Source: Thermocatellispora tengchongensis
GTDB lineage: Bacteria; Actinomycetota; Actinomycetes; Streptosporangiales; Streptosporangiaceae
Length of the DNA stretch: 64,000 bases
Direction: 5' to 3'
Assembly (NCBI RefSeq): GCF_014202315.1
Contig: NZ_JACHGN010000017.1
Coordinates: 223,180-287,179 of the forward strand
Shown here piece by piece: positions 7,758-16,704 of this stretch. Under the pieces are notes generated by a model that had not been told where the DNA came from, searched no databases, and worked only from the letters and a program-made list of their open reading frames with translations. Both the position numbers and the translations under genes were made by a program. How positions within the stretch are numbered: the first letter of the stretch is position 1; every line of letters starts with the position of its first letter.

Positions 7758-9626
7758 TTATTGCCGGTGCCCCGATGCGGCCATTTGGCGAATGTGGTGC
7801 AGGACCAGCGCCGGTTCGGCAAGGTGCACGTAGTGGTCGCCAGTGGGTGCGACGATGTGGCGTCCACGTGTTGATAGGGCCGCGATCTGCCGGTGATGGG
7901 CGATGATCTGCTGGTCGGGGCGAGCGCTGATGACGGCCACAGGCAGCGAGCCCCACGATCCGGCGGTTCGGGGCAGCTTGCGGAGGGCTTGGGTGCTGGT
8001 GTCGTAGGTGCGCATCTCCGCGGCGGCGGCTGTCCAGGTGGACGGGCCGAACACCACGGGGACGTTGTCGCGGGTGAGCCGGGGTTCTCGCGGGTCCACC
8101 ATCCATGCGCCTGTACGAAGCAGACCCACAGCGGTCGCCGCGGACCACGCCTTGGCCTGAATCGTGGCCAGGAGGGCGAGATCGTCCTTGCTGTACTCGT
8201 CGGCGGGGTCAAGCAGGACGATGCCGGCAACACGGTCCGGCCATCGGGCGTGGAACAGGCGCGCGATGTGTCCGCCCCACGAGTGCCCGACGAGCACGAA
8301 CGGTCCGGGTTCGCCCGCCCGGGAAAGTAACGCGGCGAGATCGGCGGCCTGGGTGGTGACGTCCTGCTCCCCAGGTCCTTGGCTGCTCCAGGCATAGCCG
8401 GCGCGGTCGTAGGCGCAGGAGCGCCGACCGGAGGCGGCGAGCGTGTCCTGGAGATCCGCCCACGTGGTGGCGGAGTCGCCCCATCCGGACGCGAAGACCA
8501 CCGTGGGCCCCTGGGATCCCAGGCAGCGCAGGTGGAGTTGGTGTGTGCCCAGGTCGACCAGGCGCCCGGGGGATGCATGGCGCTGTGGGTCGGTGGGCGC
8601 GAGTGACTGCTCGACGGCCGCGCCGGTCAAGCAGGCCACCAGCAGGGTGCCGAGGAACCCTGTCCGCACGCGCCGCATCCAGCCTGCGCGCGCTGTCACG
8701 CGGGCCGGCACCGGCTCGCGTTCGGCCGCGCGGCGGAACGCACCGCTGCCCACGAGGGCGGCGATGGCTGCGAGCATGACCAGCCAGCCCGGCCACCCGC
8801 TGAGCCCGATGGTCCAGGGATTGCTCAGCGCCCTGGGGTCGTCGGAGGCGAACAGGACGTTGACGAAGCCGATGACCAGCGTGTTGTTCGCGGCGTGGGC
8901 GACCACGCAGGGCCAGATGAGCCCGGAGGCCAGGCGTAGCCAGCCGAGCAGCACGTTGAAGAGCATCACGGTCACCAGGAAGGGGACCAGCCGATGGGCG
9001 GTGCCGGTGCCGACGTATCCGGGCAGGTGCCACAGCCCCCAGATCAGGCCGCCGAGCAGCAGTGCAGGCCACAGCCCGAGTGGCCGCAGCCGAGGCAGCA
9101 GGAAGCCCCGCCAGGCCCATTCCTCGCAGAAGGCCAGCGGCAGCAGCAGGACGAACAGCCCGAGGTTGACGGCCAAGGCGGACAGGATCGGCCCGATGGG
9201 CACGTCGTCCTGTCCGACCGTCTCCGGCGCGTAGACGCCGCGCAGCCCCGAAAACCCCGTGAGGTCGGCCGGATACACCCCGGCCAGCGCGCCGATCGCC
9301 ACGGCCAGGAAGGCGAACACGAGCGGGGCCGCCAGCCCGATCACGCACAGGCGCACGAGCCGCCCCTTCGGGGGCAGCGGCGCCATGGCAGTGTCGCGCG
9401 GGATGTCGCCGGGCCGGCGGATCCAGCGTACGACCACGAATGTCGCCACGCCGACACCGAGCATGCCGCCGCCAGCGACGAGGTCGACGCCGGTGAGCAT
9501 CCGCAACAGCCACAGCAGCCACGGGACCGTGAAGGCCAGGAGCAGGAAAACGGTCAGCTCACGTCGGCGAAAGCCGCGGAGACCCTCCCGCGTATCGGCG
9601 GCTTGCAGCTCAGGGCTTGAGCGCAT
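7758..9626 (-). CDS. CPBP intramembrane protease fused to an alpha/beta hydrolase
   Basis: A 622-residue two-part protein. Residues 1-300 are a multi-spanning CPBP (Abi/CaaX-protease-like) domain with all three motifs: FCEEWAWRGFLLPRL (EExxxR), GLIWGLWHLPG (second His motif) and VVAHAANNTLV (HxxxN). A further membrane segment near residue 330 (GFLGTLLVACLTGAAVEQSL) leads into an extracellular alpha/beta hydrolase of about 265 residues with the nucleophile elbow LVGHSWGGHIARLFHARWP, an acid in VISARPDQQ and the His in APTGDHYVHLAEPALV. Either part alone is common; the fusion is unusual. AAAGGA precedes the ATG. It lies 24 bp after the 9651-10016 gene, in the set divergent from the GntR gene. 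Confidence 0.88.
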   Translation of the reverse strand: MRSSPELQAADTREGLRGFRRRELTVFLLLAFTVPWLLWLLRMLTGVDLVAGGGMLGVGVATFVVVRWIRRPGDIPRDTAMAPLPPKGRLVRLCVIGLAAPLVFAFLAVAIGALAGVYPADLTGFSGLRGVYAPETVGQDDVPIGPILSALAVNLGLFVLLLPLAFCEEWAWRGFLLPRLRPLGLWPALLLGGLIWGLWHLPGYVGTGTAHRLVPFLVTVMLFNVLLGWLRLASGLIWPCVVAHAANNTLVIGFVNVLFASDDPRALSNPWTIGLSGWPGWLVMLAAIAALVGSGAFRRAAEREPVPARVTARAGWMRRVRTGFLGTLLVACLTGAAVEQSLAPTDPQRHASPGRLVDLGTHQLHLRCLGSQGPTVVFASGWGDSATTWADLQDTLAASGRRSCAYDRAGYAWSSQGPGEQDVTTQAADLAALLSRAGEPGPFVLVGHSWGGHIARLFHARWPDRVAGIVLLDPADEYSKDDLALLATIQAKAWSAATAVGLLRTGAWMVDPREPRLTRDNVPVVFGPSTWTAAAAEMRTYDTSTQALRKLPRTAGSWGSLPVAVISARPDQQIIAHHRQIAALSTRGRHIVAPTGDHYVHLAEPALVLHHIRQMAASGHRQ

Positions 9627-9650
9627 GGTGGCGGTCCTTTCTGGGGGGGG

Positions 9651-10016
9651 TCATCGCTTTGCCTCCGAGATGGCGGCAGCCACCTGGGCGGCACCGGTGG
9701 TGCTGATGAGCAGTTCGTCGTAGCCGAGCTTTGATGTGCCGGGGTCGAGGGCGATGTGCAGGGCGGGCACGCCGCGCCGCGCGCAGACGAACTGCCGGGC
9801 TCCGGCCGGCGGCCCCCAGGAACCGATCTTGAGAAGCCCGGTGACGAGCACGCCGGCGCGGCGCATTCCTCGGGTCTTCCGTAGTGGCCGCTCGACGTCG
9901 GTGACGTGGCGCACGGTGGTCAACGGGATGGTGAGCGCGCCGCGCAGGGCGAAAGGGCGCTCCCAGAAGGTGAACCGGACGCTCAGGGCATCACGGTGGA
10001 GGGTCACTGAGGCCAT
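9651..10016 (-). CDS. Small protein of unknown function (PH-like beta-rich)
   Basis: 121 residues from ATG 10016 (GGAAGA upstream). The pattern of alternating hydrophobics and the central KIGSWGPPAGARQFVCARRG followed by ALHIALDPGTSKLGYDELLI resembles short bacterial PH-like-domain proteins (inference; no signature motif). It is the first gene of the minus-strand unit that continues with the CPBP-hydrolase fusion, and its promoter region overlaps the palindrome at 10053-10081, so it is probably repressed by the divergent GntR protein. Confidence 0.7.
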   Translation of the reverse strand: MASVTLHRDALSVRFTFWERPFALRGALTIPLTTVRHVTDVERPLRKTRGMRRAGVLVTGLLKIGSWGPPAGARQFVCARRGVPALHIALDPGTSKLGYDELLISTTGAAQVAAAISEAKR

Positions 10017-10052
10017 GTTGTCTTCCTTTCGCACACCGGGATACGTCTCCTC

Positions 10053-10081
10053 TATCTGTTATAGCTCATCTATATCAGATA
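10053..10081. promoter_or_regulatory. GntR (YtrA-type) operator
   Basis: TATCTGTTATAG (10053-10064) and CTATATCAGATA (10070-10081) match as inverted repeats in 11 of 12 positions with a 5-base spacer. The AT-rich site lies in the gap between divergent genes, covering the likely -10 region of both, and ends a few bases before the GTG of the regulator gene. Confidence 0.7.
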
Positions 10082-10092
10082 AGATTGTGGTT

Positions 10093-10500
10093 GTGCTCCT
10101 GACGATCGACCTCGGCAGCGAGGTGCCGCTTTACCAGCAGATCCGCGACCGGGTTGTGGAAGCCATCGCCGGTGGTGATCTGGCGGAGGGGTCTGCCCTG
10201 CCTTCCATCAGGCAGCTGGCCGCCGACCTGGCGATCAACTTCCACACCGTGAATAAGGCCTACGACCTGCTGCGCCAAGAGGGGATCATCCGCATCAACC
10301 GCAAGAGCGGAGCCATGGTCCGCCGCGACCCTTCCTCTGGGCCCCCGCAGCCCGGCTACGCCGACGACTGGCAGGCGCGGCTGCGCACGCTCCTGGCCGA
10401 GGCCACCGTGCAGGGCATGACCGCCGACGAGGTGCTCCAGCGGTGCGGCGACACCCTCGCCTCGTTCCACACCGAGCCGACCACGAAGGAACCAGCATGA
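10093..10500 (+). CDS. GntR-family regulator, YtrA subfamily
   Basis: 135-residue short GntR protein without a large effector domain, as in the YtrA subfamily that controls transporter and membrane-protein operons. The winged helix is intact: LYQQIRDRVVEAIAGGDLAE, LPSIRQLAADLAINFHTVNK, AYDLLRQEGII. Two GTG codons (10087 and 10093) are possible starts; the transcript is probably leaderless because no ribosome-binding site precedes them. It is coupled by ATGA to the next gene, the usual arrangement for this subfamily paired with a DUF1648/DUF5808 membrane protein. Confidence 0.9.
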   Translation: MLLTIDLGSEVPLYQQIRDRVVEAIAGGDLAEGSALPSIRQLAADLAINFHTVNKAYDLLRQEGIIRINRKSGAMVRRDPSSGPPQPGYADDWQARLRTLLAEATVQGMTADEVLQRCGDTLASFHTEPTTKEPA

Positions 10501-11609
10501 CCATGCTCGCCCTCGCCTGCCTTGCCCAGGCCGCACTGCTCACCGTTGCCGCCTGGTCCTTGCCGGTGCTGGCCCGTCCAACGCTGCCCTTCGGCGTACG
10601 GGTGCCGGCGGCCCGTGTGACCGACCCGGCCATCACCGCGCAACGCCGCCGCTACTCACGGGCGGTGGTGACCCTCGGCGTACTGGCCGCCCTCGTGTCG
10701 GCCGCCGCCGTCATACGCGGCACCCCCGGCGTGCTCACGGCCACCGCCGTGCTCCTGGGCGCCGCCGACATCGCGCTCTACGCGACCGCGCACCGCGCGA
10801 TCCACGCCGCCAAACGGCACGGCAACTGGTACGCCGACACACGACAGGCCATCACCGCCGACACCACCTGGCGTACCCACCCGGTACGGCCACCATGGCC
10901 GCTGCTGATTCCCTCGCTCGCCCTGCTGACCGGCACCGCCGCCATCGGGCTCGCGCGATACGGCAGCCTGCCCGACACGCTGGCCGCCCTGCGCGGGCTA
11001 GGCGTCGACGTCCACCATCGCGTCGCCACCACCCCCGTGACCGCCTTCGCCCCGGTCCTGTCCCAGACCGCGATCACCATCCTCGCCCCACTGCTTGTGG
11101 CCGTCATCGTCCGAGCCAGACCCGAGACGGACGCCGAGCACCCGGCGAGCTCGGCTCGACGCTACCGCGTATACGTGCGCGGCATCGCCACCCTCCTGCT
11201 GGCCGGCGTGGCCTGCGCCAACCTCACCCTGCTTCTGCTGGGCCTTCAGCAGTGGGATCTCCTCACGCCCTCGCCGCTGACAACGGCGGCGACCTGGGCG
11301 CCCATGGCGGCCGTCGTGGCCGCCTTCCTGATCTTCGGCGTCCGGGTCGGCGAAGCAGGCCACCGTCTCCCGGCCCAGCCCGGGGAATCCGGTTCCGGCT
11401 ACGTGCAACGCGATGATGACCGGTACTGGCATCTGGCCGGAACCGTTTACATAAACCGCCACGACCCCGCGATCCTCGTCCACCAGCGCGTCGGCAGCCG
11501 ATGGACACTCAATCTCGGTAACCCCGTCGCCTGGACCGTGCTGGCCGTCCTCGCCTCGCTCGCGCTGCTGCAACTTCTCGGCATAATCGACCTGCCATCC
11601 ACCAGTTGA
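10497..11609 (+). CDS. DUF5808/DUF1648-type multi-spanning membrane protein
   Basis: 370 residues with about seven hydrophobic segments. The C-terminal part YVQRDDDRYWHLAGTVYINR and the following VGSRWTLNLGNP match the DUF5808 signature, and the central region (RYGSLPDTLAALRGLG) resembles DUF1648, as in SdpI-like membrane proteins. The start overlaps the regulator's stop (ATGA), so the two are made together. SdpI relatives act as immunity or signal proteins; whether this one does is unknown. Together with the divergent CPBP-hydrolase gene it forms a small regulated membrane-protein locus. Confidence 0.85.
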   Translation: MTMLALACLAQAALLTVAAWSLPVLARPTLPFGVRVPAARVTDPAITAQRRRYSRAVVTLGVLAALVSAAAVIRGTPGVLTATAVLLGAADIALYATAHRAIHAAKRHGNWYADTRQAITADTTWRTHPVRPPWPLLIPSLALLTGTAAIGLARYGSLPDTLAALRGLGVDVHHRVATTPVTAFAPVLSQTAITILAPLLVAVIVRARPETDAEHPASSARRYRVYVRGIATLLLAGVACANLTLLLLGLQQWDLLTPSPLTTAATWAPMAAVVAAFLIFGVRVGEAGHRLPAQPGESGSGYVQRDDDRYWHLAGTVYINRHDPAILVHQRVGSRWTLNLGNPVAWTVLAVLASLALLQLLGIIDLPSTS

Positions 11610-11809
11610 GGCGACTGGCACTGCGGTCCGCATCTGAAAACGCCAGGTAAGGGGTTGCGGTGTGTGAGCACGTTCCGGGCGGCGTATCCGTTTGCCGGAC
11701 TCGATCACCTCCATGGCTACTTGGGCCTGGACACGGTTGGCCGCCTGGAAGTTCTCGACCATGACCGCCACGTCCTGGCTGGTCGCTGCTGCGCTCGGCT
11801 CCGTGCACA

Positions 11810-12260
11810 TCACGCGTAGGCAGGCGGCGACCTGGTCTCCAGGTCGGTGCCGTTCATGACCGCCGGGTCCATCACATCCAGCAGTCGCAAGGCCTGCTCT
11901 GCGGCACCGGCCCGGATGCGCAGCCGTCGCCTCGGCCTGGCCCGCGAGGCTTCGAGCTCGCGCCGCAGCCGGCTGAGATCGGAGTCGAGCAGGCGTCCGC
12001 GCCACTTGCGCACCTTGCGGGCCACGATCACGGTCTCGACGTTGGTGCGGCCCATCAGCGAGACGACCGCCCCGGGCACATTGTTGAGCGGGGCCACGTT
12101 GAGCGCGGTGACGTCGCGATGTCGGCCTGCTTGCCGGGCGGCAGCGTGCCGGTCCTGCCGTCGAGCCCGAGGTGCTTGGCGCCGTTGATGGTCGCGTACT
12201 GCAGCACTTCCCGGACGGTGAGCAGCTCCACGGCCGGCGTCGGCCGGTGGTTCGGCGGCT
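11810..12260 (-). pseudogene. Amidohydrolase C-terminal remnant, frameshifted
   Basis: Reading the minus strand, LTVREVLQYATINGAKHLGL followed by DGRTGTLPPGKQADI is typical of the C-terminal third of cytosine-deaminase/SsnA-type amidohydrolases. The sequence then continues one frame over as LNVAPLNNVPGAVVSLMGRT, NVETVIVARKVRKWRGRLLD. The metal-binding N-terminal part is absent and no start is present, so this is a relic. The flanks 11610-11809 and 12261-12520 hold no gene I can support. Confidence 0.7.
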
Positions 12261-12520
12261 CCCAGCCCGCCGTGGTCCGCAGCCTCGCCCCTGCTCGCGT
12301 CACGGCCATGTGCCGTTGTCCACGCCGCCGATCGGAGGTGTGGTCGTTGCGGCTGCGGGGCGTTTGTGGTCGCATAGCTGACCATGTGCGCTTGCCTGAT
12401 CCCTCTGGGCGGCCAGGTGTGTGCGCCGGTGCCCGGACCTGCTGTGGGACCACCGTTCGCAGGACCCCCGTCGGGGTATCAACCTGCGCTCAGCGGTTCC
12501 GGACGCGGGTGAGGCGGAGC

Positions 12521-13897
12521 ATGAAGGCATCGAGGCGGCGGGGCGGGCCGGCTCTCGGCTTCAGCGGGCTGTTCGGCCGGTTCCAGCACCCCGCGCAAGT
12601 CGTGGTCGGTGTGTTCGCCCTGACCATCGGCATCGGCACGCTGCTGCTCAAGACGCCGATGGCCACCTCCGCGCCCGGCTCGGTCGACTGGCTGACCGCG
12701 CTGTTCACCGCGACCTCGGCCGTCTGCGTGACCGGCCTGGTCGTCGTCGATACCGCCTCGACCTGGTCGGCCTTCGGCGAAGTGGTGATCGCGCTGCTGT
12801 TCCAAGCGGGTGGGCTCGGCATCATGACCCTGGGCACCCTGTTCGCCCTGCTCATCTCCGGCCGCCTGGGGCTGCGCGCCCGGCTGCTGGCCCAAGCCGA
12901 ACGCAAGGCGCTCGGTGCGCCGAACCTGCGCCGCGTGGTTCGCAACGTGGTGTTGTTCACCCTGACGGTCGAGGCGCTCGCGGCCATCGTGCTGACCGTC
13001 CGGTTCTCCGCCGCCTACGACCACGACTTCGGACGCGCGCTGTATCTCGGCGTCTTCCACTCGATGTCCGCCTTCAACAACGCCGGTTTCGCGCTGTGGC
13101 CCGACAGCCTGACGCGATTCGCCACCGATCCCTGGATCTGCCTGACCATCGCGATGACCGTCCTGACGGGCGCGCTCGGCTTTCCCGTCGTGTTCGAGCT
13201 GTGGCGGCAGTGGCGCCACCCGAGGCGCTGGTCGGTCCTGACTCGCATCACCGTGGGCGTCACCGTCGTCCTGCTCGTGGCCGGCACGCTGATCTTCCTG
13301 ATCACCGAATGGAACAACCCGCGCACCATGGGGCCGATGTCCGACAGCGACAAGCTGCTGGCCAGCTTCTTCCTGACCGTGATGCGCACCGGCGGGTTCA
13401 ACACCGTCGACCTGTCCCAGTTGAATCCGTCCAGTTGGCTGCTCAGCGACCTGCTGATGTTCATCGGCGGCGGCAGCGCAGGTACCGCGGGTGGCATCAA
13501 GGTGACCGTCCTCGGCCTGATGGTCTTCATGGTGTGGACCGAGATGCGCGGGTACGCCGATGTGAACATCGGCCCCCGGCAGATTCCCGCCACGGCGCAG
13601 CGCCAGGCCATCGCCATCACCCTGATGGGGGTGAGCCTGGTCGCGGTCTCGGCCTACCTCCTGGTGGTGATCAGCCCGCACATGCTGGACCAAGTCCTGT
13701 TCGAGGCCATCTCGGCGTTCGGCACGGTGGGCATGTCGCTGGGCATCACCGCAGCCCTTCCCCCGGCCGGGCACCTGCTGCTGATCGTGTTGATGTTCGT
13801 CGGCAGGACGGGACCGCTCACCCTCGGCTCGGCGCTGGCCCTGCGCGAACGCGACCGTCGCTATGAACTGCCCAAGGAATACCTGATCGTCGGCTGA
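12521..13897 (+). CDS. TrkH/KtrB-family potassium uptake protein
   Basis: 458-residue K+ (or Na+-coupled K+) transporter subunit with four membrane-pore-membrane repeats. The four filter loops are visible: TSAVCVTGLVVVD, SAFNNAGFALWPD, VMRTGGFNTVDLS and SAFGTVGMSLGI, each with the expected central Gly. The ATG at 12521 has GAGGCGGAG just upstream. KtrB/TrkH normally needs a cytoplasmic KtrA/TrkA RCK subunit; none is encoded next to it. A second, truncated copy lies at 38807-39343 and is clearly paralogous (both begin GRFQHPAQV and share the first filter). Confidence 0.93.
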   Translation: MKASRRRGGPALGFSGLFGRFQHPAQVVVGVFALTIGIGTLLLKTPMATSAPGSVDWLTALFTATSAVCVTGLVVVDTASTWSAFGEVVIALLFQAGGLGIMTLGTLFALLISGRLGLRARLLAQAERKALGAPNLRRVVRNVVLFTLTVEALAAIVLTVRFSAAYDHDFGRALYLGVFHSMSAFNNAGFALWPDSLTRFATDPWICLTIAMTVLTGALGFPVVFELWRQWRHPRRWSVLTRITVGVTVVLLVAGTLIFLITEWNNPRTMGPMSDSDKLLASFFLTVMRTGGFNTVDLSQLNPSSWLLSDLLMFIGGGSAGTAGGIKVTVLGLMVFMVWTEMRGYADVNIGPRQIPATAQRQAIAITLMGVSLVAVSAYLLVVISPHMLDQVLFEAISAFGTVGMSLGITAALPPAGHLLLIVLMFVGRTGPLTLGSALALRERDRRYELPKEYLIVG

Positions 13898-14440
13898 CTC
13901 AAGCCGTGCGCCCATCGCGCTCGTCGATCTCGTGGTCGTCGCACGAGAAGGACGCTCTCGCTGACCTTGGTGCCGGGGGAGCCGCTGCTGGTCTCCGGCA
14001 GATTCCGCAGCATCATCTTTGCCGTTCGCCGACCTTGCCCGTCTGTGGCGGACGGTGAAGAGTGAGGACGCGGGCATCTCCCGGCCCTCCCCGGGAAGCT
14101 GCGGAGATGCCCGTCAACGTCGGCTGTCGACTCCCTCTCGCTGTTCGTATCGGCGCTCCTCCCGTGGCCTGATGTTGCCGTTCTCCGGCAAGGACCGGTC
14201 CGCGGAGTCTGCGGCCGGACGCCCTTGTCGCGTGCGCCGTGGACGGGACATCCTCGATGCGGGAGGGCCACCGCCCGAAGGTGACGTCCGTGCTGGGCGA
14301 AGTCGCCGCGAATCGTCAGGTGGCCGGGACGCGGCACCGCGTCCGATCCCGCCGGTTCCCGCGCCTGGCGGCGCTCGTGCGTGTCATGGGCATGCCCTGC
14401 CGCGGGCCGGCCGCCGTTCCCGATCGTGATTGGAGTGTTC
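13898..14440. other. Intergenic stretch without a supportable gene
   Basis: No frame looks protein-coding on either strand. The only structured element seen is the hairpin repeat at 14053-14120. The last 220 bases form the upstream region of nhaA; the 25-nt leader found before two other antiporter genes is not present here. Confidence 0.6.
14053..14120. repeat. Dispersed hairpin repeat, copy A
   Basis: CGGGCATCTCC (14071-14081) pairs perfectly with GGAGATGCCCG (14103-14113) around a 21-base loop (...CCCTCCCCGGGAAGCT...). The same 43-base structure with a similar flank (GTGAARAGTGAGG before, GTCAACGT after) recurs at 43115-43157, where the one change in the right arm keeps pairing as G-T. Both copies lie 130-160 bases after a plus-strand gene. 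It may be an end of an IS200/IS605-like element, a MITE or a transcription terminator; the sequence alone does not decide. Confidence 0.6.
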
Positions 14441-15736
14441 ATGACCGGCGCTTCGCGTCGTGCCTTTCGCCTGTTCGACCGGCTCTCCTGGGCCGAGTCC
14501 CGCCGTATCGCCGACATCCTGCGCAAGGAGACCATCGGCGGCGCTCTGCTGCTGGGCGGCGCCGCGGTGGCGATGGCGTGGGCGAACTCTCCGTGGGCGG
14601 GTACGTACGAGGCGGTGCGCGCCTACACGATCGGTCCCGCGTCGCTGCATCTGAACCTCGACCTCGCGACCTGGGCGGCCGATGGGCTGCTGGCCGTCTT
14701 CTTCTTCGTCGCCGGCCTGGAGCTCAAGCGGGAGTTCGTCGCGGGGGATCTGCGGCAGCCGCGCCGCGCGGCGGTGCCGGTCTGCGCCGCCGTCGGCGGT
14801 GTCGTCATCCCGGCCGCGCTGTACCTGCTGCTCACCCGGGACGCCGACGGCGCCGCCGCGGGCTGGGCGATCCCCACCGCGACCGACATCGCCTTCGCCC
14901 TGGCGGTGCTGGCGGTCATCGGCCGCTACCTGCCCGCCGCGCTGCGTACGTTCCTGCTCACCCTGGCCGTGGTGGACGACCTGCTGGCCATCGTGATCAT
15001 CGCCGTCTTCTACACCGGCGACCTGGCGCCGGTCCCGCTGCTGGCCGCCGTGGCGCCGCTTGCGATCTTCGCGGTGCTGGTGCGGCGTGGGGTGCGCTCG
15101 GGGTGGCTGCTGCTGCCGGCGGCGGTCGCGGTCTGGGCGCTGGTGCACGCGTCCGGCGTGCACGCCACCGTCGCCGGCGTACTGCTGGCCTTCGCCGTGC
15201 CGGTGCACCGGAGCGAGCGGGCCGGCGGCCCTGAGGCGGGCTCTGGCCTGGCCGAGCACTTCGAGCACCGCTTCCGGCCGATCTCGGCCGGGATCGCGGT
15301 GCCCGTCTTCGCGCTGCTGGCGGCCGGGGTGCCCGTGGGCGGTCTGGACGGCGTCACCGCGGCGCTGACCGACCCGGTCGCGGTGGGCGTCATCGCCGGC
15401 CTGGTCGTCGGCAAGCCGCTCGGGATCATGGCCGCCACCTGGCTCGTGGCCCGCTTCACCCGGGCTCATCTCGATGAGGGGCTGAGCTGGATCGACGTGC
15501 TGGGCCTGGCGGTCCTGTCCGGCATCGGGTTCACGGTGTCGCTGCTCATCGGAGGGCTCGCCTTCGACACCGGGAGTGGCCGGGGCGAGTACGTCACGAT
15601 GGGCGTGCTGACCGGTTCCGTCGTGGCGGCGCTCCTGGCGGCGGTGATCCTGCGGCTGCGCGACCGTGTCTACCGGCGGCTCCACGAGGCCGAAACCGCG
15701 GCCTCCGAGGTGTCGGCGACCGCCGGTGGCCGGTAA
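14441..15736 (+). CDS. nhaA: Na+/H+ antiporter NhaA
   Basis: 431-residue member of the NhaA family, which exchanges one Na+ (or Li+) for two H+ and maintains pH and sodium homeostasis. The functional segments are present: [18 protein letters not shown] (first essential Asp), [18 protein letters not shown] (the paired Asp that bind the cation) and the later [12 protein letters not shown] and [16 protein letters not shown]. Length and the amphipathic start ([20 protein letters not shown]) fit the family. ATG 14441 has GGAG in a good position; the in-frame extension upstream has no family match. Confidence 0.95.
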   Translation: MTGASRRAFRLFDRLSWAESRRIADILRKETIGGALLLGGAAVAMAWANSPWAGTYEAVRAYTIGPASLHLNLDLATWAADGLLAVFFFVAGLELKREFVAGDLRQPRRAAVPVCAAVGGVVIPAALYLLLTRDADGAAAGWAIPTATDIAFALAVLAVIGRYLPAALRTFLLTLAVVDDLLAIVIIAVFYTGDLAPVPLLAAVAPLAIFAVLVRRGVRSGWLLLPAAVAVWALVHASGVHATVAGVLLAFAVPVHRSERAGGPEAGSGLAEHFEHRFRPISAGIAVPVFALLAAGVPVGGLDGVTAALTDPVAVGVIAGLVVGKPLGIMAATWLVARFTRAHLDEGLSWIDVLGLAVLSGIGFTVSLLIGGLAFDTGSGRGEYVTMGVLTGSVVAALLAAVILRLRDRVYRRLHEAETAASEVSATAGGR

Positions 15737-15921
15737 GCGGGAGCCGGTGCAGGCAGGCGCACGCAGAACCGCCGGCCGGGCCGCCCGGCCCGGCGACCGC
15801 TTCGACCTGGCGGACATAGCCGCCCGTGCCGGCGCCGGGGCGTGCCCTCCCTGCGGCTGCGGGAATACCTTGCCGCCGTCGCCGGAATCATGCGGGCGAG
15901 CAGGTCGTCTCCGCTCGCACG

Positions 15922-16689
15922 TCAGGGGCGATCGGGACCGGCGTCGGGCCGGAAGAGCCGGATGAGTTCCATCGGCACCGGGAAGGCGACGGTCGAACCA
16001 GGCTGGGCCGCCGCGTCCACCATGGAGCCGAGAGTGCGCAACTGCATCGCCGCCGGGTGCTCCTCCAGGATCCCCGCCGCGTCGCCCAGGTTCCGGGCGG
16101 CCTCCTTCTCTCCCAGCGAGTGGATCACCCGCGCCCGGCGGTCCCGCTCGGCCTCGGCCTGCCGGGCCATGGCCCGGCGCATCGTCTCGGGCAGCGACAC
16201 GTCCCGCACCTCGACCAGGGACACCTTCACCCCCCACGGGTTGGTGAGGTCGTCGATGACCCGGGCGAGCTGCTGGTTGATCTCCTCGCGTTTCATCAGC
16301 AGATCGTCCAGGCTGCGCTGGCCGAGGATGCTGCGCAGGGTCGTCTGGGCGATCTTGGAGGTGGCGACCCGGTAGTCCTCGATCGCGATCACCGACCTGA
16401 CCGGATCGAGCACCTGGAAGTACGTCACCGCGTCCACCCTCACGGTCACGTTGTCGGAGGTGATGATCTCCTGCGGCGGGACGTCGGCGGTCTGGATGCG
16501 CAGATCGACCCGGACCATCCGATCGACGATCGGGATGATGAGGAACAACCCCGGCCCTTTGGCCGCCTGGACCCGGCCCAGGCGGAAGATCACGCCCCGC
16601 TCGTACTCCGGGACTATCTTGACCGCGTTGCCGATGATGAACAGCAGCACAAGCGCGGCGATGCCGATTCCGATCAAGGTTCCGTTCAC
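15922..16689 (-). CDS. Slipin/stomatin-like SPFH membrane protein
   Basis: 255 residues: one N-terminal membrane anchor (LIGIGIAALVLLFIIGNAV), then the band-7/SPFH domain (IVPEYERGVIFRLGRVQAAK, DLRIQTADVPPQEIITSDNV) and a helical tail (MARQAEAERDRRARVIHSLG). Prokaryotic stomatins form oligomers in membrane microdomains and are commonly partnered with an NfeD serine protease, which is exactly the gene 15 bp upstream. The pair therefore forms one minus-strand operon. The protein ends shortly after the usual C-terminal hydrophobic patch. Confidence 0.92.
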   Translation of the reverse strand: MNGTLIGIGIAALVLLFIIGNAVKIVPEYERGVIFRLGRVQAAKGPGLFLIIPIVDRMVRVDLRIQTADVPPQEIITSDNVTVRVDAVTYFQVLDPVRSVIAIEDYRVATSKIAQTTLRSILGQRSLDDLLMKREEINQQLARVIDDLTNPWGVKVSLVEVRDVSLPETMRRAMARQAEAERDRRARVIHSLGEKEAARNLGDAAGILEEHPAAMQLRTLGSMVDAAAQPGSTVAFPVPMELIRLFRPDAGPDRP

Positions 16690-16704
16690 GATGCGCTCCC
16701 TCGC

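Noticed and set aside
12261..12520. Possible c-di-AMP (ydaO) riboswitch before the TrkH gene
   Set aside because: Small hairpins such as ACCCC-CGTC-GGGGT exist but the conserved ydaO core sequences were not found.
14019..14166. Possibility that hairpin repeat copy A is coding (VKSEDAGISRPSPGSCGDAR)
   Set aside because: Copy B carries a one-base length difference in the same stretch, so the frame is not conserved while the hairpin is; coding is therefore unlikely.
14200..14440. Search for the 25-nt antiporter leader in front of nhaA
   Set aside because: No GGGAAGTCTGG-like core on either strand in this interval.
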